From: Romanomermis culicivorax
Lineage: Eukaryota; Nematoda; Enoplea; Mermithida; Mermithidae
Reading direction: 5' to 3'
Assembly (NCBI GenBank): GCA_963922205.1
Contig: CAWUHX010000139.1
Coordinates: forward strand, 868,001-932,000
DNA length: 64,000 nt
Shown: piece after piece, positions 33,486 to 44,200 of the stretch
Position numbering within the stretch: the stretch's first letter is position 1
How the letters are laid out: each line of letters begins with the position of its first letter
The notes under the pieces: model-generated
Seen by the model: the letters and a program-made list of their open reading frames with translations, nothing else
Databases searched by the model: none
Told to the model about the DNA's origin: nothing
Translations under genes and position numbers: made by a program

Positions 33486-34402
33486 TCAAACATACGAAAA
33501 TAATGCAAAAATAGAAAAATCAATAAACACAAATTTCGGTTTTACCCCAAAAATAAAGTTTTCAATTTCTAAGGAAAAGTTATTATCAAGTTTCTTCAAA
33601 ATTTGTGCAATTTTTACCCATATTTCTGAAACTCTCAGACAGGTAACTAATGCGTGGAAAACATCCTCTCTTTCCTCATTATTCGAGGCTAAACAGAACT
33701 TACAATTCCAATTTGAGCTTGGACTCATATGATTGATTTTTGATCTTGTAAGTAAAAATCTATGAATTATAGAAAAATGCAAATTTCTCGTATATGTCTG
33801 CAAATTTCACAGGTCCTATACTCAAAAGATTATTTATTACATTAGAATTTACGCCCAATTTCTATTCCCAATATCTTGTTATTTTTGGCTCTAAATTTTG
33901 TACTTTATCCTTTGTTAGTTGAAAACAAAGTAATTTTGTAGAAATTTGACCCAAATTCAGAGTTTGATTATTTAGCCCAATTTGCATATTATCCAAAAAT
34001 TCTATTTTTGATTCAATTGCTGCTAATCTAATCCTCTTATATAATTCAGGGGCACTGGTTCTGCTCAATTGTCGTTTTGTTTTATCTTTTACCTTATCTA
34101 TAAAGAACCAAAAAATATTACCAAAGTCCTTTTTCTGACATCTAATTCGAAGCATTAAGCTCATTGCTCTAACTTTTGTCTCTATATCAGCCAAACCCAA
34201 ACCCCCCACTGATGTACGCAGTTTAAGCTTAGCAGTAGCCACAAGATTCCTATTTGATTTATTGGAACAAATGAAATTTGCAGTGAATTTTTCTATCATT
34301 TTTAAAAAATCTGAACTAATTTTGCAAAAAAGGGAAGAATACCACAATTTTGATAAAAAATATGTGTCAATTATTTTAGCTCTTGCATAGTAGGATGTTT
34401 TA
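33486..34402 (-). pseudogene. LINE-2 ORF2 3' part (thumb region and C-terminal zinc finger)
   Basis: Frames 34449-33862 and 33803-33486 continue the RT protein from 39527: coding rejoins exactly across the LINE-1 insertion (…NLAS at 39.52 kb and NLASSKTSYYARAKI here). The end carries CKFCLASNNEEREDVFHALVTC, the C-terminal Cys-His motif of L1/Tx1 ORF2. One stop separates the two frames. Confidence 0.75.
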
Positions 34403-34416
34403 CTTGAGGCTAAATT
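34403..34416 (+). repeat. LINE-1 target-site duplication, 3'-side copy
   Basis: CTTGAGGCTAAATT, identical to 39513-39526, followed by the T-run complementary to the poly(A) tail. Confidence 0.9.
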
Positions 34417-34784
34417 TTTTTTTTCTTCATTCGGAATAATCACATACAATACGACATAAAGTATTTAGTACACACGCAAAGGAAAAAGAAAAACATATTC
34501 ATAGTACTACTTACCCTTGAGGCTAAGGGGTGGCTCTATGGCCGTTTTGATTTGTTGAATTGATTTTCATTTTTATGACATCACGAGTTCCAGGATAGAT
34601 TTTTTTGCTTCATAGGGGTGAGGATCCAAAAGCTTTAGGAAGCAGCTGAGGTCATTTTTAAAGTGTTTAAAGGATAATTGCTATTTTGTATTTGCAACGT
34701 TGTATATGTGAAATTTTGTAAAGATTATCAGAATATTTACGATGTTTGACATTATATTTTTTTCTGCCAGTTTGGTTCCCAAGA

Positions 34785-37700
34785 TTATGTCATTTTTTCG
34801 AATTTAAAATTTGGTTCTACAGACTTTCTTACAGCATGTTTTACATCATTCCAAAATATTTTCACTACAGGACATTCTACAAATATGTGTAGTATATCTG
34901 CTTTTTCATCACAGTGTTGGCATTTGTCCGATACCTGTATTTTATATTTTGTAAGCAGGTAAGGGGTAATCAGAATGTTGTGGAGAATTCTAAACTGGAA
35001 TTGCTTATATTTGTTGCCAACTTTGAGTGTGCTCAGAATTTTCCAAGATTCGTCAAATTCTCTTCCTGCTGAGAGTTGTAGTTTCTTTTCCCAAGCTAGT
35101 TCGCCTTTTGGGATATTTTGTTTCGCTTCAATCATATGTTTTTTTGCTTTATCTAGGTCATTAATGTTGAAGGATTGTATGTTGTATTCAAATTCACTCC
35201 ATGATGTTTGATATCTGCTTAGAAACTGTTTCCATTTTTTAGGTATGGCAAAAATTACTTTAGCATAGTCAATCCAGCTAATTTTGACTCCTTCATTCTT
35301 TAATTTCTCATAGGTTTTGATGGACCATCCATCTTCCAACCAACAATATAAGTAGTTAGATCTCATTCCTTGTATATTCGGTAAGAAGATGGATTTCTTG
35401 TCTATTAACATGCATCTGTTGTTGTTTATTCTTTGTAGAATTACTTCAGCAGGTGAAGTAATCTCGAGCGTATTGCTAATGGGAATGTATTGAAGAGTGT
35501 CAAGTACCTCAGTGCAGAAGGGTGACAGGTATATTTTCAATTTGCTTGTGGAGAAATTCGACTGAATCAGTTCTGCCAATCCTCCCACCTTTGCCAACTC
35601 ACATGTTCCTAACCTACTCCACATACCAGGATGATTTACTAGCCTCTTGATCCATTTTGATTTGAGAGCTGTGATGGAAATTTGCACATCTGGCATCTTT
35701 ATACCACCATTTTCATAGCTCTGTATCATTACTGCAGATTTTATTTTCAGTTTCGATCCATTCCACATGAAGTTCTGCTGCATTTTTTTCAGTTCTCTCA
35801 CAATTTCCTTACTCACTGGGAGATTTAAGAAATCATAGTTTAATGTGGACATTATTAAGTAATTCCACACCGTGACTTTTCCAAAGAATGTTAATCCTCG
35901 GGTCTTCCATATTTCACATTTTCTCTGACATTTCGTGATTTTTTCACCAAAATTTTTCATGTTCATGAGCTCGTCATTGTAGGAGAAGTGTATACCCAGT
36001 ATTTTTAGCACATCTTTGACAGGGCATTTACATAAAGTTGTTTCTCTGCTGCGATTGTCTCCTAATCCCAATACTTGTGTCTTGTCCAGATTTACCATCA
36101 AACCTGAAATGTCAGCAAATTCGTTCAATATTGAGATAGCATTTTCCATGTCTTTTCCATCTTCAACTAGAATTGTAGTGTCATCAGCATACATCGAAAC
36201 TTTATGATTTTCACCTTTAATTTCCAACCCTTTATATTCTTTAGATTCACGTAGATTTATAGCTAAAAGTTCCATTGCACATATGAAGATGTACGGTGAG
36301 AGAGGACATCCTTCACAGACACCTCTTTGCAGTTTGAATCGCTTGGTTGAGAAACCTGCATTTTGTACTACTGCTTCAGCTCCATTATATAGTGTATTTA
36401 TCCAATTGCAGAATTTCTCGCCGAAATTGAATTTCCTCAATGAATTAATCATGAAGTTCCAATCTCATGAATCAAAGGCTTTTTCTATATCAAGAGAAAC
36501 CAGATAGCCCGCTCTTCCTGTTTTTTTTACAGTGGTCAATGATATCTAGTATGTACCTTATATTTTCACCAATCTGGCATGAAACCTTTTGGATCTTCAT
36601 GTATGATTTTGGCTAATGTCTTTTTTAGTCTAATTGCCAGTACTTTTGCTAGAATTTTATAGTCCACATTCAACAGAGATATTGGACGCCAGTTGGCCAC
36701 ATCACCTAGGTCTTTCCCAGGTTTCCGAATTAGTGTTATTATACTTCTCCTCTGGGAATCACCCAGAACTCCATTTTCAAGACCGTAGTTTAAGGATTTG
36801 ATTAAAGGTACTCTTACCAAGTCCCAATATGTTTTATAGAATTCTACTGTAAGGCCATCATCTCCAGGAGACTTGCCATTTTTCATGCTTTGAACCACTT
36901 CATGATACTCTACAGTACTTATGTCTCTTTCGACATATTCTTTGGTCTCATTTGTTATCTGCTCGTATTTATGTTTTGCTGTTTTTTTGAAAAAATTCTC
37001 CTGAACGACTTGGGCAATGTTTCTTTTTTGATACAGTTTACTGTAGAAACCATGTAGTCAATTCATTATTTCTAGAGGAACTGTCGTAAGGTTTCCTTGT
37101 GCGTCTTGTAAACTACTTATGTGTTTTTTATTATAATTTCTTTTCTCCATGTTCAAAATATATTTGTTTGGCTTCTCTCCTTTTAGATTCCACCTTAGTT
37201 TTGTTTTTTCCATTGAAAAAGCTATTTTCCTCTCTATAATTTCGTTGAGTTCTGCATAACAACGTTATATCTTTCTTGGTTTCCTCCAACCTCCAAATTA
37301 TCTATTTGGCTCTGTAGTGACTGTAATTCTGTTCTCAGAGCAATTTCTCGGTTCTTTCTCTTTTTTGAGATTTCCTTGCAGTATATTATAGTTTTATTTT
37401 TATATCTTGTATTTAACATATTCCCATGTATTCACTGGATTACTTTCCAAACTTTTGCAGTCCGCAAGTGCGTCTTTTATCATTTCTTCCAGCAGTTGCT
37501 TGTAATTTTGGTCATCTTTTAGAGTGTTATTGAAGTGCCAGAAACCCGGACCTCTTTTCCTGCAAAGATTTCCTTCTAGCTGACACATGACAGCCTTGTG
37601 GTCTGAAGGTAGTCCACTAATGATGTTACAATCACTTACTTGAGTAACAACTTCTTCTGAGATGAAAAAATAATCTAGACGACACTTCACCATTTGATTT

Positions 37701-38350
37701 GACTCACTCCAAGTGTAACTTCTTTTGGAGGGATACATAGCTCTATAGATATCCACTAGATCAAGCTTCGAGATACATTCCAATACTTTTGCTACTGAAC
37801 GTTTTTTTGTGGTCCCTTCTTTTCTTCCTACTTTGTCTAGTTTCTCATTTAACGTGACATTGAAGTCTCCACCCATGATTACTGATCCGTCTTTCATGTT
37901 AAAGTCTTTCAAATCAGCAAAGAGTTCGTCGAAAAAATGCAGTTGTTCTTTCTCAAGCACCGGTGCATACACATTTACCAATACTAACAGTTGTTCCTCA
38001 ATTTTTAATTTTAAAAACACATAAAAAACACCGGTTTTGTCTGTTTTCACTCTAAGGACTTCATGTGCAAAGGTATTGTTTAATAGTATGGCAACTCCCT
38101 TAGAATTAGTTCGCCCGTTTGATAAAAAAATTGATTGAGAACCGCAGCCCCACTCTAGTCTTATCCTATTTGCTATTTCCCGCACAACATGAGTTTCTTG
38201 CAGAAAGAGGATATCAACTTTGTTTGACTTTGCATAATAAAATATTTGTCTCCCCTTAGCCTCAGGTTTTATAGATTTACAGTTCAACGATAAGAAGGTT
38301 AACTTATATGACATAAGACAAGAAAAAATTTGCGTCATTTGCTGGGCCAT
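34785..38350 (-). pseudogene. LINE-1 ORF2: APE endonuclease, reverse transcriptase, C-terminal zinc finger
   Basis: Frame 38350-37400 is an APE endonuclease (FLSLNCKSI, FLQETHVV, VIMGGDFNV, SDHKAVM). A frameshift near 37.41 kb follows, then 36898-36566 opens the RT (MKNGKSPGDDGLTVEFYKTY, NWRPISLLNVDYKILAKVL). Near 36.47-36.58 kb another frame change and a TGA interrupt the VSLDIEKAFDS block. Frame 36452-34785 continues with GVCEGCPLSPYIFICAMELL, catalytic MYADDTTILV, and the C-terminal CQHCDEKADILHIFVEC finger. The protein nicks the target and primes reverse transcription. Three breaks show it is no longer functional. Confidence 0.87.
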
Positions 38351-38659
38351 TTACTAATTTTTTGTAGATTTTTTTTCCACTTGTGTTTTGCATCTCAGAA
38401 AATAGTTTTTCCTTTTTTAGAAATAGAAACTTAATTGTTGAAATTTGACAAAAATGAAAAAATTACTCGTTTCAAGTTTACAAGCTGCTACTAGATGAAG
38501 ATTGAAAACCTGCAAGCCGAAGCTTGAGGCGCATAGGTAACAATTAATTTAAACCCCAAAGGGCACGAAGTATGCATCACTTCCAGGTGATGCCAAATTT
38601 ACCACCATTTTATTTCTACCATTGAATTTTTTTTATTAACGTGTTAAACAGCAAGAAAA

Positions 38660-39163
38660 TTATGACGGAAAGAGAAAAAAGGTTAGTTTACACATTAACC
38701 CAGAACAAAAAAAAACAAAAAACGAAAAACTCACTGTTGCAATAATTTTTTCTTGGCGAATTTTTCCCGTTTTTCTTGACGTTGTTTCTTTGTCAAATCG
38801 TGTTGGAGGTTTTCTAGTTTTGTTAAAGTTCGCTAGATTTTCGGCGTGGATCGCTACTTTTTGCTTGTATTCCAAACTGGCAAAGACGACTTTTACCTGA
38901 CGTTGGACGCCTTCTTTGTTTGGAAAAACGCCGATCCAGTCAATCTTTAACGACCCAACTTCTTCGTCCACCATCGCCATTTTTTCCGATATAAAACGAC
39001 CAATTTCTTGCTGTTTTTGTTCAGCCGTCAACTTTATATCAATTTTGTACGTATCTGTCGGAAAGTTTAAGAACCAGCCAACTGATTTCTGGACGATTCG
39101 TTCAACCGATTCGATTCTTTGCTCCAACGAACTCGACTCGATCTTCAATGGGTGCTTTTTCAT
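38660..39163 (-). CDS. LINE-1 ORF1-like protein
   Basis: A 167-codon frame upstream of ORF2 on the same strand, starting MKKHPLKIESSSLEQRIESV, with a short coiled-coil-like beginning and a basic middle (QVKVVFASLEYKQKVAIHAE) resembling the nucleic-acid-binding part of LINE ORF1 proteins. The hydrophobic C-terminus probably reflects a late frameshift. It is short for an ORF1, so it may be partial. Confidence 0.5.
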   Translation of the reverse strand: MKKHPLKIESSSLEQRIESVERIVQKSVGWFLNFPTDTYKIDIKLTAEQKQQEIGRFISEKMAMVDEEVGSLKIDWIGVFPNKEGVQRQVKVVFASLEYKQKVAIHAENLANFNKTRKPPTRFDKETTSRKTGKIRQEKIIATVSFSFFVFFCSGLMCKLTFFLFPS

Positions 39164-39512
39164 TGCTGTCGATTCGATCGTCCAACTTTTGTCATTTCGA
39201 ATTTCCCAAAGGTATAATGTTGCCGCCCATTTGTTCAGCCTTGTTTCAATATAAAAATGTTTGTCGACGTAAAAAGATTCGTTATATTGCTAATCCAATA
39301 ATTTAATAATGTAAAAAACATCTGAAAAGTTTGCTCCGGCCTGGCGAAAAATTTCTCATACAAAACACAAGGCGTCATTGACACTATATCATAGCCCAGC
39401 AAAAATGACGCAAAAAGAAACTAAAACACAATAATATAGGTTGGCATGTAAATTTTTCACAGAGAAAAAAAACCGAAGCCACCTTTCTCCACCAATGCTG
39501 ACGAAAGAATCC

Positions 39513-39526
39513 CTTGAGGCTAAATT
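39513..39526 (+). repeat. LINE-1 target-site duplication, 5'-side copy
   Basis: Second copy of CTTGAGGCTAAATT, inside LINE-2 ORF2, marking the 5' end of LINE-1. Confidence 0.9.
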
Positions 39527-41929
39527 ACCCTTGAATCTGTTGATCTCTTCCTTTAGTAGCTTTAAGTTCTCCTCACAGTCTGTTCCTTGTTTATCAAAAT
39601 AAATTCCATAAAATTTCAATTTTTCACAAACATACTCTCCAAAATCACTTTCCTTAACTTGTTTTTCACTGTCTCCTATACAAAGTGTTTTAGTTTTTTC
39701 CTTCTTTAGAGTTGCACCACTAGCTTTTTGAAACCTATCATATACCCTAAAAATTGTGCTAATTGATTTTAAATCCTCAACAAAAAAGTTTGTGTCATCT
39801 GCATAACAGTTTACCTTATATTCCTTTCCTAATAGGTGTAGTCCTTTCACTGATATTTCCTCCCTTAAATAATTAAAACTGTTTCTGAGACTAGGACATA
39901 CAAGATAGGAGACAAAGGGCACCCCCGGTCACTTTGAATGGGAAAGTTTCATAGCCGTTTATCATTAAGGCTGAATTTGCATATCCATTTTTGTGAATTA
40001 TTCTAATCCAACTTATATGTTTTTCTTCAATATTAAAATATTTTAGTGTATCAAAAACATATTCCCATTCAATTATGTCAAAGGCAGACATATGATCTAG
40101 TGATACTATTATTCCTGATTTTTTTGTTTCATTCAAATAATTTATTACATTATAAATTCTTAGTAGTCTGTCTCTAATATCTCTTTCCTTAACAGCACAT
40201 GTTTGATCTTCATGTACAATTTTTGGCATTATTCTTTTTAGTCTATTTACTAGAATTTCCGCTAATATTTTGTAGTCTACATTTAACATTGTTATTTGTC
40301 TCCAACTAGTCCTTTCTGATTTATCTTTTTCGCCCTTATAGATCTGTGAAATTACACCTTGTTGCATTGAACTGCCCAATGTTCTTGAACCATACATTGC
40401 TGTCAACATTTTTTTAAAGAAAGGGACCAAAAGATCAACAAATTTTTGATAAAATTCTTATGGAATTCCATCACCCCCAGGGGCTTTTCCTTTTTTCAAT
40501 GAAAAAATAGCATCCCTAATTTCTTGTTCTGATATCTCTTCATTTAACCTCTCATTTTCCTCTGTATTCAATTTAGAAGTAAAGCCTTTTTCCAAAACCA
40601 AATTTTTTTGTTGTTTGTCTACCTTGTTAGATTTGAATAATTTTTCATATTGTTTTCTGTGTTCTTCTAAAACTTCAAGTTGGTCCTCAATTAATCTTCC
40701 ATCTTCACATTTTACTGATGTTATTATTCTATTTTCTGCAGACTTTTTTGCATCATTTTGGCTGTAGCCAGAGAGCAACGATCCACTAAGATATCACTAT
40801 AATGAGTTTTTATCAACTTTTCTTTAATTTCTTCTTTAACTATGACTTTATATTCGTTTTTTCTTTCCTTATATTCTTCCCTTAGACTTATGTCTTGTGG
40901 ATTTTGTTTGACTTTTTCTTGTAGTTTCTGCATGCTTTTTCCTGCATTTTCCTTTGTTTCTTGGCGTATTTTGACTATTTTCTTTTTCAATTGTATAAAG
41001 TCCTCTTTTATATCCAACTTGAAACTTTCCCATCCTTTGACTAGATTTACACTAGTTGAATTTGCTAGTTTTTCAAAGTTAATGAAAAAAATTTTTTCTA
41101 TCTCAATTTTAATCTGATAATCTTTTGTACTCAAGAAACAGGTGTCTATTTTCCAATACGATCGACCAATTTTTATAGAAAGAAAGTCTAACCTAAAATT
41201 AACAGTAAAAAGTTTGTGATCACTAATTCCCTAGTCTGAGAAAGTGAAGCTTTTGAAAGCATCACAAAGTAGTCTAGAACTATAAATTTTATCAATTCTT
41301 GAACTAGTCTTATATGCATTTGAAACATGTGAGGAAAGTTTTAATTTTGGGTATCTTTCACGAAAAACATCAAATAGACTCAGTTTAGACTTTATTAATT
41401 CAAAATTATCCTTCCCTGTTTCACTCTCTCGTATTCTTTGGGAATCCCTATCAAGTACACCATTTTCAGTAAAATTAAAATCTCCTAACACTATCACTTC
41501 ATCATGATGCCTAAGGTTTTCACAAATTTTCTTGTAAAGTTTATCATAAAATTCTTTTCTCATTGACTCCTTTGCAGGTGTGTAATTAGTTAAAATGTAA
41601 AATTCTTTCTTTTCTATCTCTGCCAAAAAAGCCATTGCTCTTCCCTGTATTTCAAATATTTTTCTTCCTAATCTTAATCTTGAACTATGATTAACTAACA
41701 AGGCTATGCCTGCAGTATGCATGCTCAGTGAATTTGAAAATTTAAGTAAAAATTGTTTGCTAAATATGGATTTACACAAAAAAGTATCTCTTTTATTTGT
41801 AAAATGGGTTTCTTGAATAGACAAAAAATCAAGATTTTTAGTTTTTTCAAAAATCTGACTGATTTTCAGCTCATTTTTTGTCAACCCTGCACTGTTTAAA
41901 GTTGCTACCTTTGGAACATTACTTTGCAT
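39527..41929 (-). pseudogene. LINE-2 ORF2 5' part: APE endonuclease and reverse transcriptase
   Basis: Frame 41929-41231 is an APE-type endonuclease (SIQETHF, VIVLGDFNF). A stop at its end and a frame change lead to 41134-40724 and 40778-40458, with PGGDGIP at the RT start. Then 40430-39891 has RQITMLNVDYKILAEILVNRL and VSLDHMSAFDIIEWEYV, and 39922-39389 has the catalytic CYADDTNFFV. The order is L1/Tx1-like. At least four breaks mean no enzyme is made. Confidence 0.82.
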
Positions 41930-42000
41930 AGTATGTTACATAGAAGGGCTATGCCAAAGTATGAAATGCAGGGTTTTCTAACTAAACCAAAAATTTTATT

Positions 42001-43512
42001 TTATAGTTTGTGCTGTTTAGATCCTACGTTTTCAGGCGACAATACATCACAGGACCTCTTACTATGAACATTCAATAATCGGTTCGTATTTTCGGCTTCA
42101 TTTTTGAAACCGGAGTCATAACCCAATGCATTTCGAACTTGCATCAAAATATTGCCAAATCGATCTTGGCCCCAATTTCCCTTGTTTTTAATTCGCTCGT
42201 CATCCATTGAAATTCCAATTCCCCAAAATGAGTCGAATGGGTTGGTTTCCACTAATTCCTAATCCATCGTATTGAATAAAGCACGCCGTAGAGTTTTATT
42301 TGGAGCATACTTTTACCAATTGGCATCGTATAACATTTTTTCCGCGAAAATATGCCAAGGCAACTCGTTATGCCATTCTATTTGTTCGCCGATACGTCTT
42401 GCTATTACTGGTGTTGTTGAATTTATGATCTATTTTTCCAGGTCAGTTCGTTCCATTTTTCGCGCTTTCTGCGCAAATAAAAAATGTTCGGTTGATTTAT
42501 ACTCAATATTTTTTACAGTAAAAGTTGCATTATAATGATTGGACAAAATACATTTATACAAATAAAAAGGCACATAATCAACATTAAAATTTTTCATTGC
42601 GCTTATACTAATTAAATTTGGCATATTATTGGAATTATCATTTTTTTCAGTTTCTCTTGTTATAGTATTATTATCTCTTGCATCTAATTCATTATTCGAT
42701 TCCACAGTTGATGTTGTTGAGCATTCTGAGTAAGTTGGATAACGATTAGACGATGACATAACAGTAGGATAAGTTTTTGTTATAATCGGTGGTTTTGGTA
42801 AATTGTTGAATTTAATGGAACAGTGTTTTTTAATATGTCCGAGTTGCATGCATTTTTTACAGTAAATATTCATCCCTTTGAACCATAACTGAAGTGTAAT
42901 TGGTTTCGTCATTGAGGAAGCCTTAAACCAAACAACTCCGGGTAGTTTTAATTCTGGTGGTATTATTATTTTAATTAATCGTACTCCACTTTTAATATTT
43001 GTGCATCCTTTAATAGACGCAAACTGTGTAATATTGTCATCCGAAATTTTCAAACCTTGATATTGATTGATGAGCCATTTTTCAACTTCCTCGTGAGTTA
43101 CATAATTTGGAATATTATTCCTGTATAAATGCCCCAAATTCAAAATTTGTACAATTTGCAATGGACGTGGTTTAAAAACGTCAACTTTCAAACTAAAAAT
43201 ATTATATTTTGATGCAATGGCTGAATCCCGTTTTTCCTTTGAATCGTGATTTAGTTTCAATGTATTATTATTCAATAACATAATATTTTCTGGTAATGAA
43301 TTTTCATTATTCTTTGATTCCAATTCGATACAAATATGGACCAGAGTCTTTTTTCGAAATATTGTATCATTTATCGATAAAAATGCCATTTTATTAATTT
43401 TGATTTCATATTTATTTAAAGGTGTCGATTGATCCGTAGTGATCATAATTTCATCCATGTTTGGAGCATTATCTTCTCCATCAATATTTTTCCCATCACT
43501 ATTTTCGCTCAT
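42001..43512 (-). pseudogene. LINE-2 ORF1: CCHC zinc knuckle followed by NADAR domain
   Basis: The 360-codon frame 43512-42430 starts MSENSDGKN. It has an RNA-binding-like middle, a CCHC knuckle CKKCMQLGHIKKHC near residue 220, a linker, and from about residue 310 the start of a NADAR fold (CILSNHYNATFTVKNIEYKS, then EHFLFAQKA). After an in-frame TAG the same frame continues with two more stops and ends with NPFDSFWGIGISMDDERIK and WGQDRFGNILMQVRNALG, the typical NADAR C-terminus. NADAR proteins (YbiA/RibX-like) act on ADP-ribose or riboflavin intermediates. Its role in an ORF1 protein is unknown. Three stops within about 180 bases make this copy defective. Confidence 0.75.
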
Positions 43513-43649
43513 TTGACAAATAATAAAAGACGATCAATTCAATAAATAATTCGCTCAAATTGAACCGTCTGGGCTTACAATGAAGATATAATATGGCCAG
43601 AAAACCTTAATATTTTAGGGTAAAAACTATATTTTAATATTTTAAGGTA

Positions 43650-43659
43650 AAACCCTATT
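43650..43659 (+). repeat. LINE-2 target-site duplication, 5'-side copy
   Basis: Second copy of AAACCCTATT at the presumed 5' end of LINE-2. Confidence 0.6.
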
Positions 43660-44200
43660 TACTACCAAGAAAAACAAAACAGCACTGAGTTACAAAGAGA
43701 CCCCCAATAAAAAACCAAAACTCACATATATTGATATGGGTCAGGATTTACCTTTCAAAACAGTCAGAGAATGGATAGATTTTTTCAACAATTCTATACC
43801 CCAAAAAAATCAGACAAAACATTAAGTCATCTCTGAGTAGCAAAAATATTGCTTTCTTAAAAGTTTCAGACAGTAGAGTACAGCTCCATGCAAGGCAGCC
43901 TTCATATTACTTCACAAAGAATTTGACCTAAAGTTCAAAATTGCACCGACAATATGCCTTAATCCCATGATTGAAAAACACAATTTTGTACATATTCTAT
44001 ACCAGATTTTTTTCATGTGCCCACCACAAATCGAAATTCTGGCTATGCCACTGCTTTGAAACTAAGTTTCAGGAATATAACAAAATAACAAAAACCCACT
44101 TGCTGTGCACAAGAAAAGATTTGTTGGGTGGGTGTCACCAACAGTGTGGGGCTCACAAACATGAATGAAGTGAAAAAGAAATAATGCCTTATAGCAAATG
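43660..44200 (+). other. Possible continuation of the Polinton-like block right of LINE-2
   Basis: Plus-strand fragments such as KPKLTYIDMGQDLPFKTVREW and DFFNNSI (about 43720-43800) look protein-like and would follow the integrase at 33.1 kb if LINE-2 were removed. The similarity to the gene usually next to Polinton integrases is only a weak impression. Confidence 0.25.

Larger units (their letters stand above)
34417..39512 (-). mobile_element. LINE-1: full-length L1/Tx1-type non-LTR retrotransposon nested in LINE-2
   Basis: Bounded by a perfect 14-bp duplication of LINE-2 coding sequence (CTTGAGGCTAAATT at 34403-34416 and 39513-39526), with an A-tail next to the first copy. About 5.1 kb with ORF1 and ORF2 on the minus strand. 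Removing it restores continuity of LINE-2 ORF2. Confidence 0.9.
33215..43649 (-). mobile_element. LINE-2: L1/Tx1-type non-LTR retrotransposon, interrupted by LINE-1
   Basis: AAACCCTATT occurs at both edges (33205-33214 and 43650-43659), the first followed by the complement of AATAAA...poly(A). Between them, on the minus strand, are ORF1 (zinc knuckle plus NADAR), an endonuclease, RT, and the C-terminal zinc finger, split by LINE-1 at 34417-39512. It has several frameshifts. Confidence 0.78.
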
